Assembly (NCBI GenBank): GCA_022361135.1
Contig: JAKSBM010000713.1
Coordinates: 1-10,228 of the forward strand
From: Desulfobacterales bacterium
GTDB taxonomy: Bacteria > Desulfobacterota > Desulfobacteria > Desulfobacterales > Desulfobacteraceae
DNA length: 10,228 nucleotides
Reading direction: 5' to 3'
In this document: piece after piece, positions 1-6,965 of the stretch
Layout: every line of letters begins with the position of its first letter
Position numbering within the stretch: position 1 is the first letter of the stretch
Position numbers and translations under genes: made by a program
Notes under the pieces: model-generated
Seen by the model: the letters and a program-made list of their open reading frames with translations, nothing else
What the model was told of the DNA's origin: nothing
Databases searched by the model: none

Positions 1-122
1 CCGTCGTGGGGTATCTTTTGATTTCCGCCGGTTGGCTGGGCGTCTATATGGTGGCCGCCGTTGTAAATAACCATGTCTATGGGAAAGAAGTTCTGCCGAC
101 CTTTGGCAGCTTTGTGAAATAG
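1..122 (+). CDS. C-terminal fragment of an unidentified membrane protein
   Basis: An open frame enters from the left edge (first full codon at position 3) and ends at TAG 120-122, giving the last 39 residues of a protein. The fragment begins with a hydrophobic stretch (VVGYLLISAGWLGVYMVAAV) that looks like a final transmembrane helix, followed by a short polar tail rich in Asn, His, Tyr and Lys ending in GSFVK. That pattern suits the last helix and cytoplasmic tail of a multi-pass or small inner-membrane protein, but too little remains to name a family. A strong rho-independent terminator begins 15 bases after the stop, which supports this being the real 3' end of a transcribed gene. Confidence 0.6.
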   Translation, partial: VVGYLLISAGWLGVYMVAAVVNNHVYGKEVLPTFGSFVK

Positions 123-137
123 TCTCTATCCCTTTCC

Positions 138-166
138 AGGGCCGGATTCCTCCGGCCCTTTTTTCT
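138..166 (+). terminator. Rho-independent terminator after the left-edge gene
   Basis: A perfect 8-bp stem (GGGCCGGA 139-146 with TCCGGCCC 151-158, extendable by an A-T pair at 138/159) closes a TTCC tetraloop. It is followed at once by a run of six T (159-164). This is a textbook intrinsic terminator for the gene ending at 122. Confidence 0.92.
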
Positions 167-289
167 ATTATTTGGGAATGACGGAGCGTTGAACAACGAT
201 CAAATTCCCTTTTTCTTCACCTCCTTCAATGGATGAAACCCCATCAATTTAGTGAAATAATTTGAAAAATTTGTGAGTTCAGAAAAAAT

Positions 290-316
290 TTGCACTATTT
301 CTGTGTTTCGTATAAA
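290..316 (+). promoter_or_regulatory. Possible promoter for the sodium:dicarboxylate symporter gene
   Basis: The 240-base stretch between the terminator and the symporter gene is distinctly AT-rich and holds no gene. Within it TTGCAC (290-295) and TATAAA (311-316) resemble -35 and -10 hexamers, but the 15-base spacer is shorter than ideal, so the assignment is tentative. Downstream, a 7-bp inverted repeat (TTTCGTA 306-312 and TACGAAA 353-359) brackets the likely transcription start and could be a regulator site. Confidence 0.3.
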
Positions 317-407
317 TCCAATGGGTTTGGTTTCTGTGTATTATATGATTTCTACGAAATGTAAGGCGCAGTTGGAATTAATTCTATAGTTAAAATAAGA
401 GGTTAAG

Positions 408-1634
408 ATGAGTAGAGCGACGAAGAATCTCCTGGGGAATTTGGGAGTTCAAATTCTTATTGCCATGGTGTTAGGTATCCTTGCGGGGCGGGTCATGGGG
501 GGGAATGCGGTGATGTTTCAACCCATGGGGGATGTATTCATCAGTATGATTAAAATGCTGGTCATTCCATTGGTTGCCGTTTCGGTGACCTCGGGTGCCG
601 CGTCCTTAGGCAATGCAAGATCTGCCGGAAAATTGGGTGTTTCGACCTTTGTTTACTATTTAGCCACCACCGCAGTTGCCGTGACCATCGGCCTGGCCTT
701 TGGTGAAATCTTCCATCCCGGAACCGGATTGGATATCTCCCAGGTCCAGCAATGGTTTTCCCATGAAAAAGCCGGAAAGGCGATTCCGCCGGAGTTTTGG
801 CATCTTATCCTCAGTGTGATCCCCACCAACCCCATCAAGGCCTTCACCGATGGGAATATCCTTCAAACCCTTTTCTTCTGTCTTTTCCTGGGCATTGGCA
901 TTGGCACCCTGGCCGATGAGAAAAAGGAATTTTTGCTCAAGGTGTTCAACACCCTCACCGAAGCCCTGATCTGGATGATTAAGATCGTCATGCTGGTGGC
1001 CCCCTTAGGGGTTTTCGCCCTTATGGCATCGGCCACGGGAACCTTTGGATATGATATTCTGACCCTGGTTGTGAAATTGTTGGTGGTTTATATCGGTGCC
1101 ATCCTCCTCCATGGGTTTGGCTTTTATCCCCTGGTACTCAAGCTTTTTTCCAAAATGCCCGTGGGGAAATTTTTGTCCAAGATTTATAAACCCCAGGTGG
1201 TGGCCCTGTCCACGGCCTCTTCCATGGCCACCATGCCCATGACCTACGAAACCTGTGAGGACGAGCTGGGGGTATCCAAGGAAACCTGTTCCTTTGTCCT
1301 TCCCCTGGGTGCCACCATCAACATGGACGGTAATGCCATCTACTATGCCCTGGCCGCGGTTTTCTTTGCCCAGCTCTTCGGCATTGAAATGACCATGGCC
1401 TCCTACACGGCCATTGTTTTCACCGCCACCATCGGATCCATCGGCCAGGCCGGTGTTCCCGGACCCAGTCTCCTGGTGGTGGCCGTTTTGGTGGCCGCAG
1501 GCATCCCCATTGAAGGCCTGCCCCTGCTCTATGCCGTGGATCGGATTTTCGACATGATCCGTACGGCATTGAACATCACCGGCGATGCCACCTGCGCCGT
1601 GATTGTGGATCGGTTTAATACCCGGAAGGCCTAA
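408..1634 (+). CDS. Sodium:dicarboxylate/glutamate symporter (DAACS/SDF family, GltP-like)
   Basis: This is a 408-residue inner-membrane secondary transporter that takes up acidic amino acids or C4-dicarboxylates with Na+ or H+. Family hallmarks are in the expected order: the serine-rich hairpin HP1 (STASSM, residues 268-273), the NMDG motif of TM7 (305-308), the Gly/Pro-rich tip of HP2 (GQAGVPG, 346-352), and the TM8 binding segment D382-M-I-R385-T followed by N389-I-T-G-D393. In the GltPh structure the equivalent Asp and Arg bind the substrate amino group and side-chain carboxylate. Their retention points to glutamate or aspartate rather than neutral substrates, and NITGD is closer to the amino-acid branch than to DctA. 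The length is slightly short but complete. ATG 408 has a good ribosome site (AAGAGG, 397-402). It stands alone between terminators, so it is probably monocistronic. Confidence 0.93.
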   Translation: MSRATKNLLGNLGVQILIAMVLGILAGRVMGGNAVMFQPMGDVFISMIKMLVIPLVAVSVTSGAASLGNARSAGKLGVSTFVYYLATTAVAVTIGLAFGEIFHPGTGLDISQVQQWFSHEKAGKAIPPEFWHLILSVIPTNPIKAFTDGNILQTLFFCLFLGIGIGTLADEKKEFLLKVFNTLTEALIWMIKIVMLVAPLGVFALMASATGTFGYDILTLVVKLLVVYIGAILLHGFGFYPLVLKLFSKMPVGKFLSKIYKPQVVALSTASSMATMPMTYETCEDELGVSKETCSFVLPLGATINMDGNAIYYALAAVFFAQLFGIEMTMASYTAIVFTATIGSIGQAGVPGPSLLVVAVLVAAGIPIEGLPLLYAVDRIFDMIRTALNITGDATCAVIVDRFNTRKA

Positions 1635-1647
1635 CCCCACCTTTTAT

Positions 1648-1669
1648 AAAATGGGATGATCCCATTTTT
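1648..1669. terminator. Bidirectional terminator hairpin, proximal copy
   Basis: AAAATGGG (1648-1655) pairs with CCCATTTT (1661-1668) around a 5-base loop. The A-rich left arm and T-rich right arm give a T tract on either strand, so the hairpin can end transcription from the symporter gene on the plus strand and from the convergent glycosyltransferase gene on the minus strand. Confidence 0.75.
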
Positions 1670-1680
1670 ATTGGATTCAA

Positions 1681-1727
1681 TCCCCCGGCAGCGCGATGTG
1701 TACCGCGTCTGCCGGGGGATTTTTTTT
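1681..1727 (+). terminator. Second, stronger rho-independent terminator
   Basis: A perfect 11-bp stem (TCCCCCGGCAG 1681-1691 with CTGCCGGGGGA 1709-1719) continues inward with CGCG/CGCG pairing (1692-1695 and 1704-1707). Eight T follow (1720-1727). The T tract runs into the stop codon of the convergent minus-strand gene. With the hairpin at 1648-1669 it forms a double barrier between two convergent genes. On the minus strand this hairpin has no adjacent T run, so that direction probably relies on the proximal hairpin. Confidence 0.93.
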
Positions 1728-2658
1728 AGGCCGTACCCAGCCTTGCAATCACCTGTTTTGATTTATCAATGTACCAATTGTTTTTGAAACGATTGCTTCC
1801 GATGAAGTGGATGAGGGTGGCCTGGTCAATGAGATGGAAGGCCGGGGGGTGGAGATTGAAATACTTTTCCATGGGCAGGCGTACCCCGTCATGGGCCGTG
1901 AGTAGCCAGGTGGTGACCACCTGTTCCGATCCCCATTGGCTCATATCAAATCCCATGTTGCTGCAGCTGCTTAAAAACAATTCGATTTCATTCAATTTTA
2001 AATGGTTTTTCCATCCGAAAAAGCCCGAGCAAAGCCCCAGGGTATTGCCGAATCGGAAACCGGTTCCTTTGGCGATCCGGGGCTGGTGATATTCCATCTG
2101 GGCCTGGATGTGAGCATTTTGGGGCAATGTTTTCGGCGGGGTTTTCTTTTCGGTTATATGGTCGGAAATGATGAAGGGGGATGTGCCCTCCTTTAGCCAT
2201 TGGAGAATGAATTCCGGTGAATTCAGGGTCAGGATATCGCAATCCATTTTGATGTGATAATCGGTTTTCGACCAAAGGATCATGTCCAATTGACTGGCCA
2301 GGCTGATGTAATATCCCCTGACCTTTTGGAGGAAGGGGGACAAGTGTTCCTTCGCCCTTTGGGCAGCTTCCTCCGGGGTGATGATGCAGATGCCGGGGAT
2401 GTGGGAGCGAAGAAGTTCCTGGTCTCTTTCCTCCAGACTGCCGTCGGAGTGGACATGGATACAGCCGCCTTTGACGAATGAGATAAAGGATTTAATGGCC
2501 AGAAGATAAAGCTGAAGATCCCTTTTGCAGACCGTGGTATGGATGGAGAATCGTGCATGGCTTTCATCCACGCTTTCCATGGGCGGGGTGTTTAAAATGC
2601 CGGCTGTTAAAAGGTTGAACTTGGTGTAGAGGATCTGGTGCCTGATGTTGTAGAACAT
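1726..2658 (-). CDS. Putative GT-A-type glycosyltransferase
   Basis: A 310-residue soluble protein of a type common in bacterial surface-polysaccharide loci. Visible landmarks are an early beta-strand/helix region with a TTVCKRD start (residues 41-47), HVHSDGSL (68-75) typical of the nucleotide-binding half, and the DxD-type motif KMDCDIL with D139 and D141, expected to hold the divalent metal and nucleotide-sugar diphosphate. Further on are SQWGSEQVV (240-248), with a possible catalytic acid E245, and a C-terminal HFIGSNRFKNNWY segment (H284) resembling the metal-binding His region of such enzymes. Donor and acceptor cannot be read. ATG 2658 is supported by GGGAG seven bases upstream; M27 (MESVDES) is an alternative start that would drop a poorly conserved-looking lead. 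The gene is an orphan, with no other polysaccharide gene nearby, and is visibly less GC-rich than the central operon. Confidence 0.72.
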   Translation of the reverse strand: MFYNIRHQILYTKFNLLTAGILNTPPMESVDESHARFSIHTTVCKRDLQLYLLAIKSFISFVKGGCIHVHSDGSLEERDQELLRSHIPGICIITPEEAAQRAKEHLSPFLQKVRGYYISLASQLDMILWSKTDYHIKMDCDILTLNSPEFILQWLKEGTSPFIISDHITEKKTPPKTLPQNAHIQAQMEYHQPRIAKGTGFRFGNTLGLCSGFFGWKNHLKLNEIELFLSSCSNMGFDMSQWGSEQVVTTWLLTAHDGVRLPMEKYFNLHPPAFHLIDQATLIHFIGSNRFKNNWYIDKSKQVIARLGTA

Positions 2659-2693
2659 TTCTTTTCTCCCGCTTGGTGGTGGTTGCTAGTACT

Positions 2694-2722
2694 TAATTAC
2701 TTGGGATTGAAAATTGGCGCAA
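2694..2722 (-). promoter_or_regulatory. Weak candidate promoter for the glycosyltransferase gene
   Basis: Reading the minus strand, TTGCGC (2722-2717) and TAATTA (2699-2694) are separated by 17 bases and lie about 40 bases upstream of the start codon. The -10 match is poor, and the call rests mainly on position and spacing. It overlaps a near-palindrome, AGTACTTAATTACT (2688-2701), that could be a regulator site or simply AT-rich promoter DNA. Confidence 0.22.
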
Positions 2723-2772
2723 GTGAATATGCGGCCGGGGGATTTCCTTGAACGGGATTGTGAATTCGCGCA

Positions 2773-2801
2773 TTGACAAGGTGAACGATGTTATATAACG
2801 T
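2773..2801 (+). promoter_or_regulatory. Promoter and likely operator of the MerR/TPR-led operon
   Basis: A perfect -35 hexamer TTGACA (2773-2778) is followed 17 bases later by TAACGT (2796-2801); TATAAC (2794-2799) with a 15-base spacer is the alternative -10. The -10 area is embedded in a perfect 10-base palindrome, GTTATATAAC (2790-2799), which extends to ATGTTATATAACGT (2788-2801) with a single mismatched pair. A dyad between and over the core promoter elements is where MerR-family regulators bind, so autoregulation by the adjacent MerR-type gene is the natural inference. Confidence 0.6.
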
Positions 2802-2842
2802 AACACGTCACTCTTTTTATTCGCTCTTATAATAGGTCTGCC

Positions 2843-4306
2843 ATGGAAAATCTGTGTCGCATTGGTCGGTTAGCAGAAAAGACAGGCGTTACCCCAAGAA
2901 CCATTCGGTTCTATGTTCAAAAGGGATTGATCCAAAAGCCGGTCCACATCCGAAAAAATATGGCCCTCTATCCCCTGGACTGCATCGAGCAGATCCGCGC
3001 CATCAAGCGGGCCCAGTCCCGGCGATTTCTTCCCCTGGTGGTGATTCGCAAGATCCTTGAGCAACACGATTACGATTACTCGGTTTTGGAAACGGCCCGG
3101 ATCCCCCGGCGTCCACCCCCCCGCCCTCCGGAGAATGACCCGGATATCCTGGATGAACTTCCCGATCTCATGCGCCGGGTCTTTGAGACCAAGGGCTGGC
3201 TCCAAAAAATGGAAAATGGGGATACCCAGTGTGGGCGGGTGAACTATGCATTGGTTAAATTTTTGGTGGAACTCAACCGCCAGGGCACGCCCTGGGAGGA
3301 ACTGGTCAAGGCCCTGGGGGATGTGGAGGCATTGGTCCAAAAGGCCGTTGACAAGGAACACGCCGTTTTTTCCAAATGGGCCATGGTGGGATCCCTTCCC
3401 CATTCCGAGGTTTGGAGCTCCGGTGCCGCGGGGCTGGAATCCTTTTTCTGGGTCACCCGGAAACACCACCTCAAGGAATTGAGTAATCAGCACCAGCGGG
3501 AGCTGGATTATTCCCTCCAGGCCGTTGGAGATGAGGGCTTTTCCACCCAGGCCGATGAAATCCTCCCCCTGTTGGAATCCATGGCCCGTAAATCCCCGCC
3601 CCCGGCCGAGCGCATCCAGCACCTCAATGAGCTGGCCATGGGCTACAGCTGCATCGGCGATGTGGATACTTCCCTGGAATTATTGAATCAGGTTCTGAAA
3701 GAGTCCCCGGAGGATTTGAATACCCAGGCCCGTTTGATCTGGTATTCCCGGTTTGTGGATCCCGGTGAGGATGATGTGGAAATGAAACGACACATGGCCA
3801 ATCTGGTGTCGGAGAATCCGGATTTTGCCATGGCCCGGCTTTTTCTGGGATCCTGGCATGTCCTGGACAGCCTCAACGCCGATACCCCGGATGTGGCGGC
3901 CCGGCTCCGCCACCTGGGGCTGGCCGAGCTGATCGAGGTGGAGGAGAATATTCCCGCGGATCCCCATTGGAATACCCTGGCCCGGTATGGCCTGGCCCGG
4001 GTGTTCATGGCCATGCCCGGGGATGCCGGCTACCTGGGCCAGGCCCTGTCCTATTTTGAATCCATCCTGGTTCGGAAGGGGGGGCTGGATTTTCACTATG
4101 CCGCCCACCTTCCCTTTTTTCCCAAATGGCTCTGGCCCAATATTTATTATTTTTACGGCTCTGCCCTGGTCCAGGCCGGGGAATACGGCCGGGCACTGGA
4201 ATTGTTTACCCAGGGGGCGGCCTACAAAATGGCTCCCCCCTTTAAGGAACACATTGAAGCGGGAATTCAAACCGCCAACGCAGCGATTCAAGGAGAACGG
4301 ATATGA
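2843..4306 (+). CDS. MerR-family regulator with C-terminal TPR-like region
   Basis: A 487-residue cytoplasmic transcription regulator, far longer than a classical MerR (about 130-280). Residues 5-45 form a typical MerR winged helix-turn-helix (IGRLAEKTGVTPRTIRFYVQ, then KGLIQK), with the following helices to about 75. A Pro/Arg-rich linker (88-97) leads to a second region (about 102-170) that seems to echo the MerR fold: KGWLQK at 117-122 parallels KGLIQK at 27-32, and LVELNRQGTPWEELVKAL resembles the MerR helix that normally follows the wing. The rest is helical, with TPR-like pairs near 258-290, 376-410 and 435-460, probably for ligand or protein sensing. There is no Cys cluster suggesting metal sensing. 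ATG 2843 has only a weak ribosome site (ATAGGT, 2832-2837). Its stop overlaps the next start as ATGA, so it is co-translated with the CoA ligase it probably regulates. Confidence 0.85.
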   Translation: MENLCRIGRLAEKTGVTPRTIRFYVQKGLIQKPVHIRKNMALYPLDCIEQIRAIKRAQSRRFLPLVVIRKILEQHDYDYSVLETARIPRRPPPRPPENDPDILDELPDLMRRVFETKGWLQKMENGDTQCGRVNYALVKFLVELNRQGTPWEELVKALGDVEALVQKAVDKEHAVFSKWAMVGSLPHSEVWSSGAAGLESFFWVTRKHHLKELSNQHQRELDYSLQAVGDEGFSTQADEILPLLESMARKSPPPAERIQHLNELAMGYSCIGDVDTSLELLNQVLKESPEDLNTQARLIWYSRFVDPGEDDVEMKRHMANLVSENPDFAMARLFLGSWHVLDSLNADTPDVAARLRHLGLAELIEVEENIPADPHWNTLARYGLARVFMAMPGDAGYLGQALSYFESILVRKGGLDFHYAAHLPFFPKWLWPNIYYFYGSALVQAGEYGRALELFTQGAAYKMAPPFKEHIEAGIQTANAAIQGERI

Positions 4307-5643
4307 CTGAAAAAGCATTCTGGAATTCGGAGATGGAGACCCTCTCCCCGGAAGAGTTGGACGTTCTGGAAGTGGAGGCCCTGAAGCAGCAGTTGATCTA
4401 TGTGTACGAAAATTCATCCTTTTATCGACAAAAATTCGAGGCCGCCGGCTGCCTGCCCCACGAGTTTTCCCGGCGGGAGGACCTGGCTGCCTATCCCTTG
4501 ACCACCAAGGAGGAACTGCGGCAGACCCAGGAGGAAGAAGGGCGCCTGGGGGGGCACCAATGTGCACCCATGGAACAGATCGTCCGCATCCAGGGGACCT
4601 CGGGAACCACGGGCCGTCCTTTGCTCATCGGCCTCACGGCCAATGATGTGGCCCAGTGGAATGAAATGTTTGCCCGCCATGCCTGGACCGGGGGGCTTCG
4701 CCCCGATGATCTCATGCTTAATCCGGCCAATTTCACCCTCTTTGTGGGGGGGCTGTCCGAATGTTCCGGGGCCGAGCACATGGGGATCACCGTGGTTCCG
4801 GCCCCTTTGGGCAGCACGGGCATGGAAAAGTTCATGGAACTCATCCAGATCCTTTCCCCCTCGGTTCTTTTTTCCACCCCTTCGGCCACCCAGTTCCTGG
4901 CCGGGGTGGTGAGAACGGAATTGGGCATGGAACCCAGTCAATTGGGCTTTAAAAAGGGATTCCTGGCCGGGGAGGCCCTGAGCGAGGACGAGCGCCAGTC
5001 CATCGAGGCGGACTGGGGAATCACGGCCCGGAACTTCTATGGTCTGGCGGATGTGGGGGCGGACATTGCCGCGGAATGCGGCCATTCTCCAGGCCTTCAT
5101 TTTTGTGCCCAGGGCGCATTGGTGGCGGAACTTTTAGACCCCGACACCCTGGAAATCATCCCCATGACCCAGGGGGCCGAAGGGGAAATCGTTTTCACCA
5201 CCATCAACCGGGAAGCCACCCCGGTGATCCGTTACCGGGTCCGGGACATGGTCCGGGTGTACACCGATCCTTGCCCCTGTGGTCGCACCGGATTCCGTTT
5301 CCACGTCATCGGCCGCAGTGACGACATGATCAAGGTCAAGGGGGTCAACGTCTTCCCGGCCGCGGTAAAGGGCATTGTCACCCAATTGGTCCCCGGTTCT
5401 GAGATGCGCATGGTGTTGCCCCACAAGGGGCCGGCGTTCGGGGATAATCTGGTGATTCGCGTGGAAGCCCCCCGGGAGGGGAGCGTTGATGAAAACGCAG
5501 CCCTGGCCGAGTTGCTGGCCCAGACCATCCAGAATCGCCTGGTCTTTAGCCCGGTGATCGAATGGGTGGACCCCGGTACCTATCCCCCCTCCCAATACAA
5601 GGTGGCGTATTTTGAAAAAACCTATGAAGATCAAGGAGAATAG
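4303..5643 (+). CDS. PaaK-family phenylacetate-CoA ligase-like adenylate-forming enzyme
   Basis: A 446-residue cytoplasmic ligase of the ANL superfamily, the usual length for PaaK (COG1541), expected to form an acyl-AMP and then a CoA thioester from an aryl or related carboxylic acid. Visible motifs, in order: the phosphate loop GTSGTTGR (residues 98-105), FYGLADVG (245-252, corresponding to the aromatic-containing A5 motif), YRVRDMVRV with the ribose-binding Asp D315, CPCGR (324-328) as in PaaK proteins, the hinge GRSDDMIKVKGVNVFP (337-352), and a C-terminal Lys in PPSQYKVAY (K433) as candidate for the A10 catalytic lysine. All core residues look intact. The start at 4303 overlaps the regulator stop (ATGA) and has AAGGAG at 4290-4295, seven bases upstream. 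The substrate is unknown; phenylacetate is only the family's reference substrate, so the symbol paaK is withheld. Confidence 0.9.
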   Translation: MTEKAFWNSEMETLSPEELDVLEVEALKQQLIYVYENSSFYRQKFEAAGCLPHEFSRREDLAAYPLTTKEELRQTQEEEGRLGGHQCAPMEQIVRIQGTSGTTGRPLLIGLTANDVAQWNEMFARHAWTGGLRPDDLMLNPANFTLFVGGLSECSGAEHMGITVVPAPLGSTGMEKFMELIQILSPSVLFSTPSATQFLAGVVRTELGMEPSQLGFKKGFLAGEALSEDERQSIEADWGITARNFYGLADVGADIAAECGHSPGLHFCAQGALVAELLDPDTLEIIPMTQGAEGEIVFTTINREATPVIRYRVRDMVRVYTDPCPCGRTGFRFHVIGRSDDMIKVKGVNVFPAAVKGIVTQLVPGSEMRMVLPHKGPAFGDNLVIRVEAPREGSVDENAALAELLAQTIQNRLVFSPVIEWVDPGTYPPSQYKVAYFEKTYEDQGE

Positions 5644-5645
5644 CT

Positions 5646-6965
5646 ATGGCGTCCCCGTCGGAAAAACTGGTTAAAGGATTAACCCTGGTCACCCTTTTCT
5701 CCCTGATCACCGGGGCCATGGTGGGCATGGGCTGGGCCGTTCTGGCCAATGTCATGGTGGACCGAGCCGGCCCCGGTGTGATGATTTCCATGGCCCTGGC
5801 TGCGGTGTTCAGCCTCTTCATCGGCCTTTGTTATGCCGAGCTTTGCTCGGCCATGCCCAAGGCCGGGGGGGAATACATCTATGTGAAACGGGGCATGGGG
5901 CCCTTTTCCGGCTTCTTTGCCGGATGGGTGCTGATCCTGGCCTATGCCGCCATGATGCCCGGGGAGTGCATCATCCTGGGCAAGCTCATCCACGGCCTGA
6001 ATCCCGATCTTTCCCCGGCCCTCACCGGAGCGGGGATTGCCGTTTTTTTCACCCTGGTGAATCTGGTGGGTGTTCGCCTTTCCGGCCGGGTCCAACTCTT
6101 TTTCACCCTGGTGCTTTTCCTGGGAATCTTCCTTTACGTGGCTGCGGCCCTGCCCAAGATACACATGGAGAACATCACCCCCTTCATGGGCCGGGGCTGG
6201 GGCGGGGTTTTGCTCATGGTTCCCCTGTCCATGCTGGCCTTCATGGGGTTTGATGTCCTGCCCCAGGCGGCCGAGGAAATCCAGGCCCCCATCCGGAAGA
6301 TGGTTTTCCTCATCCCCGCTTCCATCGGGGTGGTGGGCTTGTTTTACGTGGCCACCACCCTGGCCAACGTGGGGCTGGAGCCCTGGGAAAAATTGGCCCA
6401 AAGTACCGATGAAATCCCCATCCTTTCACCGGTGACCCTGGCCCTGGGGGAACGGGGGGGACTCATCATCATCACCGCCGGCATCTGCGGCCTGCTCACC
6501 ACCATGAACGCATTTATGATGGGGGGCTCCCGCCTCCTCATGGCCATGGCCAGGGACGGGGAAATCCCTGCCTTTCTGGGCCGGGTCCATCCCAGATTCC
6601 GCACCCCCCACATGGCCCTGATTTTTCTGGGGATCATGGGGGTGGCCGGTGCCTACTTCACCGAGATGATTGTCCTCTTTGATACGGCTGCCGCCGCAGT
6701 CCTCATCTGCTATATTCTGGTGGCCGTTTCCGTGATGCGGTTGCGGAAGAATGAGCCGGAAATGGAGCGGCCCTATGCCATCAAAGCCTATCCCCTGGTT
6801 CCCATCCTGGCCATTGTTTCCGTGATTCCCACCTGGGGGATTGCCATGGCCCTGCTCAAACCCGTTGCCCTGGTCTGTTTTGTCCTCTGGCTTGTCCTGG
6901 GATTGATCTACTATCGTTTTGTCAAAAAAGGAACCGCCGTCCATGAAGAACGAATTCATTCTTGA
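5646..6965 (+). CDS. APC-family amino acid/polyamine permease
   Basis: A 439-residue inner-membrane transporter with about 12 hydrophobic segments, the standard APC size (COG0531). The N-terminal half has the broken TM1 with a GAMVGMG glycine motif (residues 23-29), and AELCSAMPKAGGEYIYVKRG (64-83) spanning TM2-loop-TM3, a strong family signature. TM6 carries FMGFDVLPQAAEEIQAP (199-215), and the TM8 loop has GSRLLMAMARDGEIPAF (294-310) followed by HPRFRTP. These predict import of an amino acid or organic amine, but binding residues do not fix the substrate. ATG 5646 follows the ligase stop by 2 bases, with AAGGAG at 5633-5638 lying inside the ligase gene. The 3' end overlaps the amidohydrolase gene by 23 bases. 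Position suggests it feeds the substrate, or a precursor of it, to the ligase. Confidence 0.9.
   Translation: MASPSEKLVKGLTLVTLFSLITGAMVGMGWAVLANVMVDRAGPGVMISMALAAVFSLFIGLCYAELCSAMPKAGGEYIYVKRGMGPFSGFFAGWVLILAYAAMMPGECIILGKLIHGLNPDLSPALTGAGIAVFFTLVNLVGVRLSGRVQLFFTLVLFLGIFLYVAAALPKIHMENITPFMGRGWGGVLLMVPLSMLAFMGFDVLPQAAEEIQAPIRKMVFLIPASIGVVGLFYVATTLANVGLEPWEKLAQSTDEIPILSPVTLALGERGGLIIITAGICGLLTTMNAFMMGGSRLLMAMARDGEIPAFLGRVHPRFRTPHMALIFLGIMGVAGAYFTEMIVLFDTAAAAVLICYILVAVSVMRLRKNEPEMERPYAIKAYPLVPILAIVSVIPTWGIAMALLKPVALVCFVLWLVLGLIYYRFVKKGTAVHEERIHS
6928..6933 (+). promoter_or_regulatory. Ribosome binding site fixing the amidohydrolase start
   Basis: AAGGAA lies nine bases before ATG 6943. An in-frame TTG at 6919 would extend the protein by eight residues but would place this site inside the coding sequence and leave no purine-rich site ahead of it, so ATG 6943 is preferred. 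Confidence 0.6.

Noticed and set aside
1005..1640. Long open frame on the minus strand opposite the symporter gene
   Set aside because: It is rich in Gly, His and Gln with no domain pattern, which is the usual antisense shadow of a GC-rich membrane-protein gene; the plus-strand frame has clear family motifs.
2254..2481. 75-codon plus-strand frame inside the glycosyltransferase region
   Set aside because: It is antisense to the glycosyltransferase, with no domain pattern, and the minus-strand frame holds the DxD motif and a good ribosome site.
3680..4567. 295-codon minus-strand frame opposite the regulator and ligase genes
   Set aside because: Composition is dominated by Pro, Gly and Arg, it spans two well-supported plus-strand genes and has no recognisable domain.
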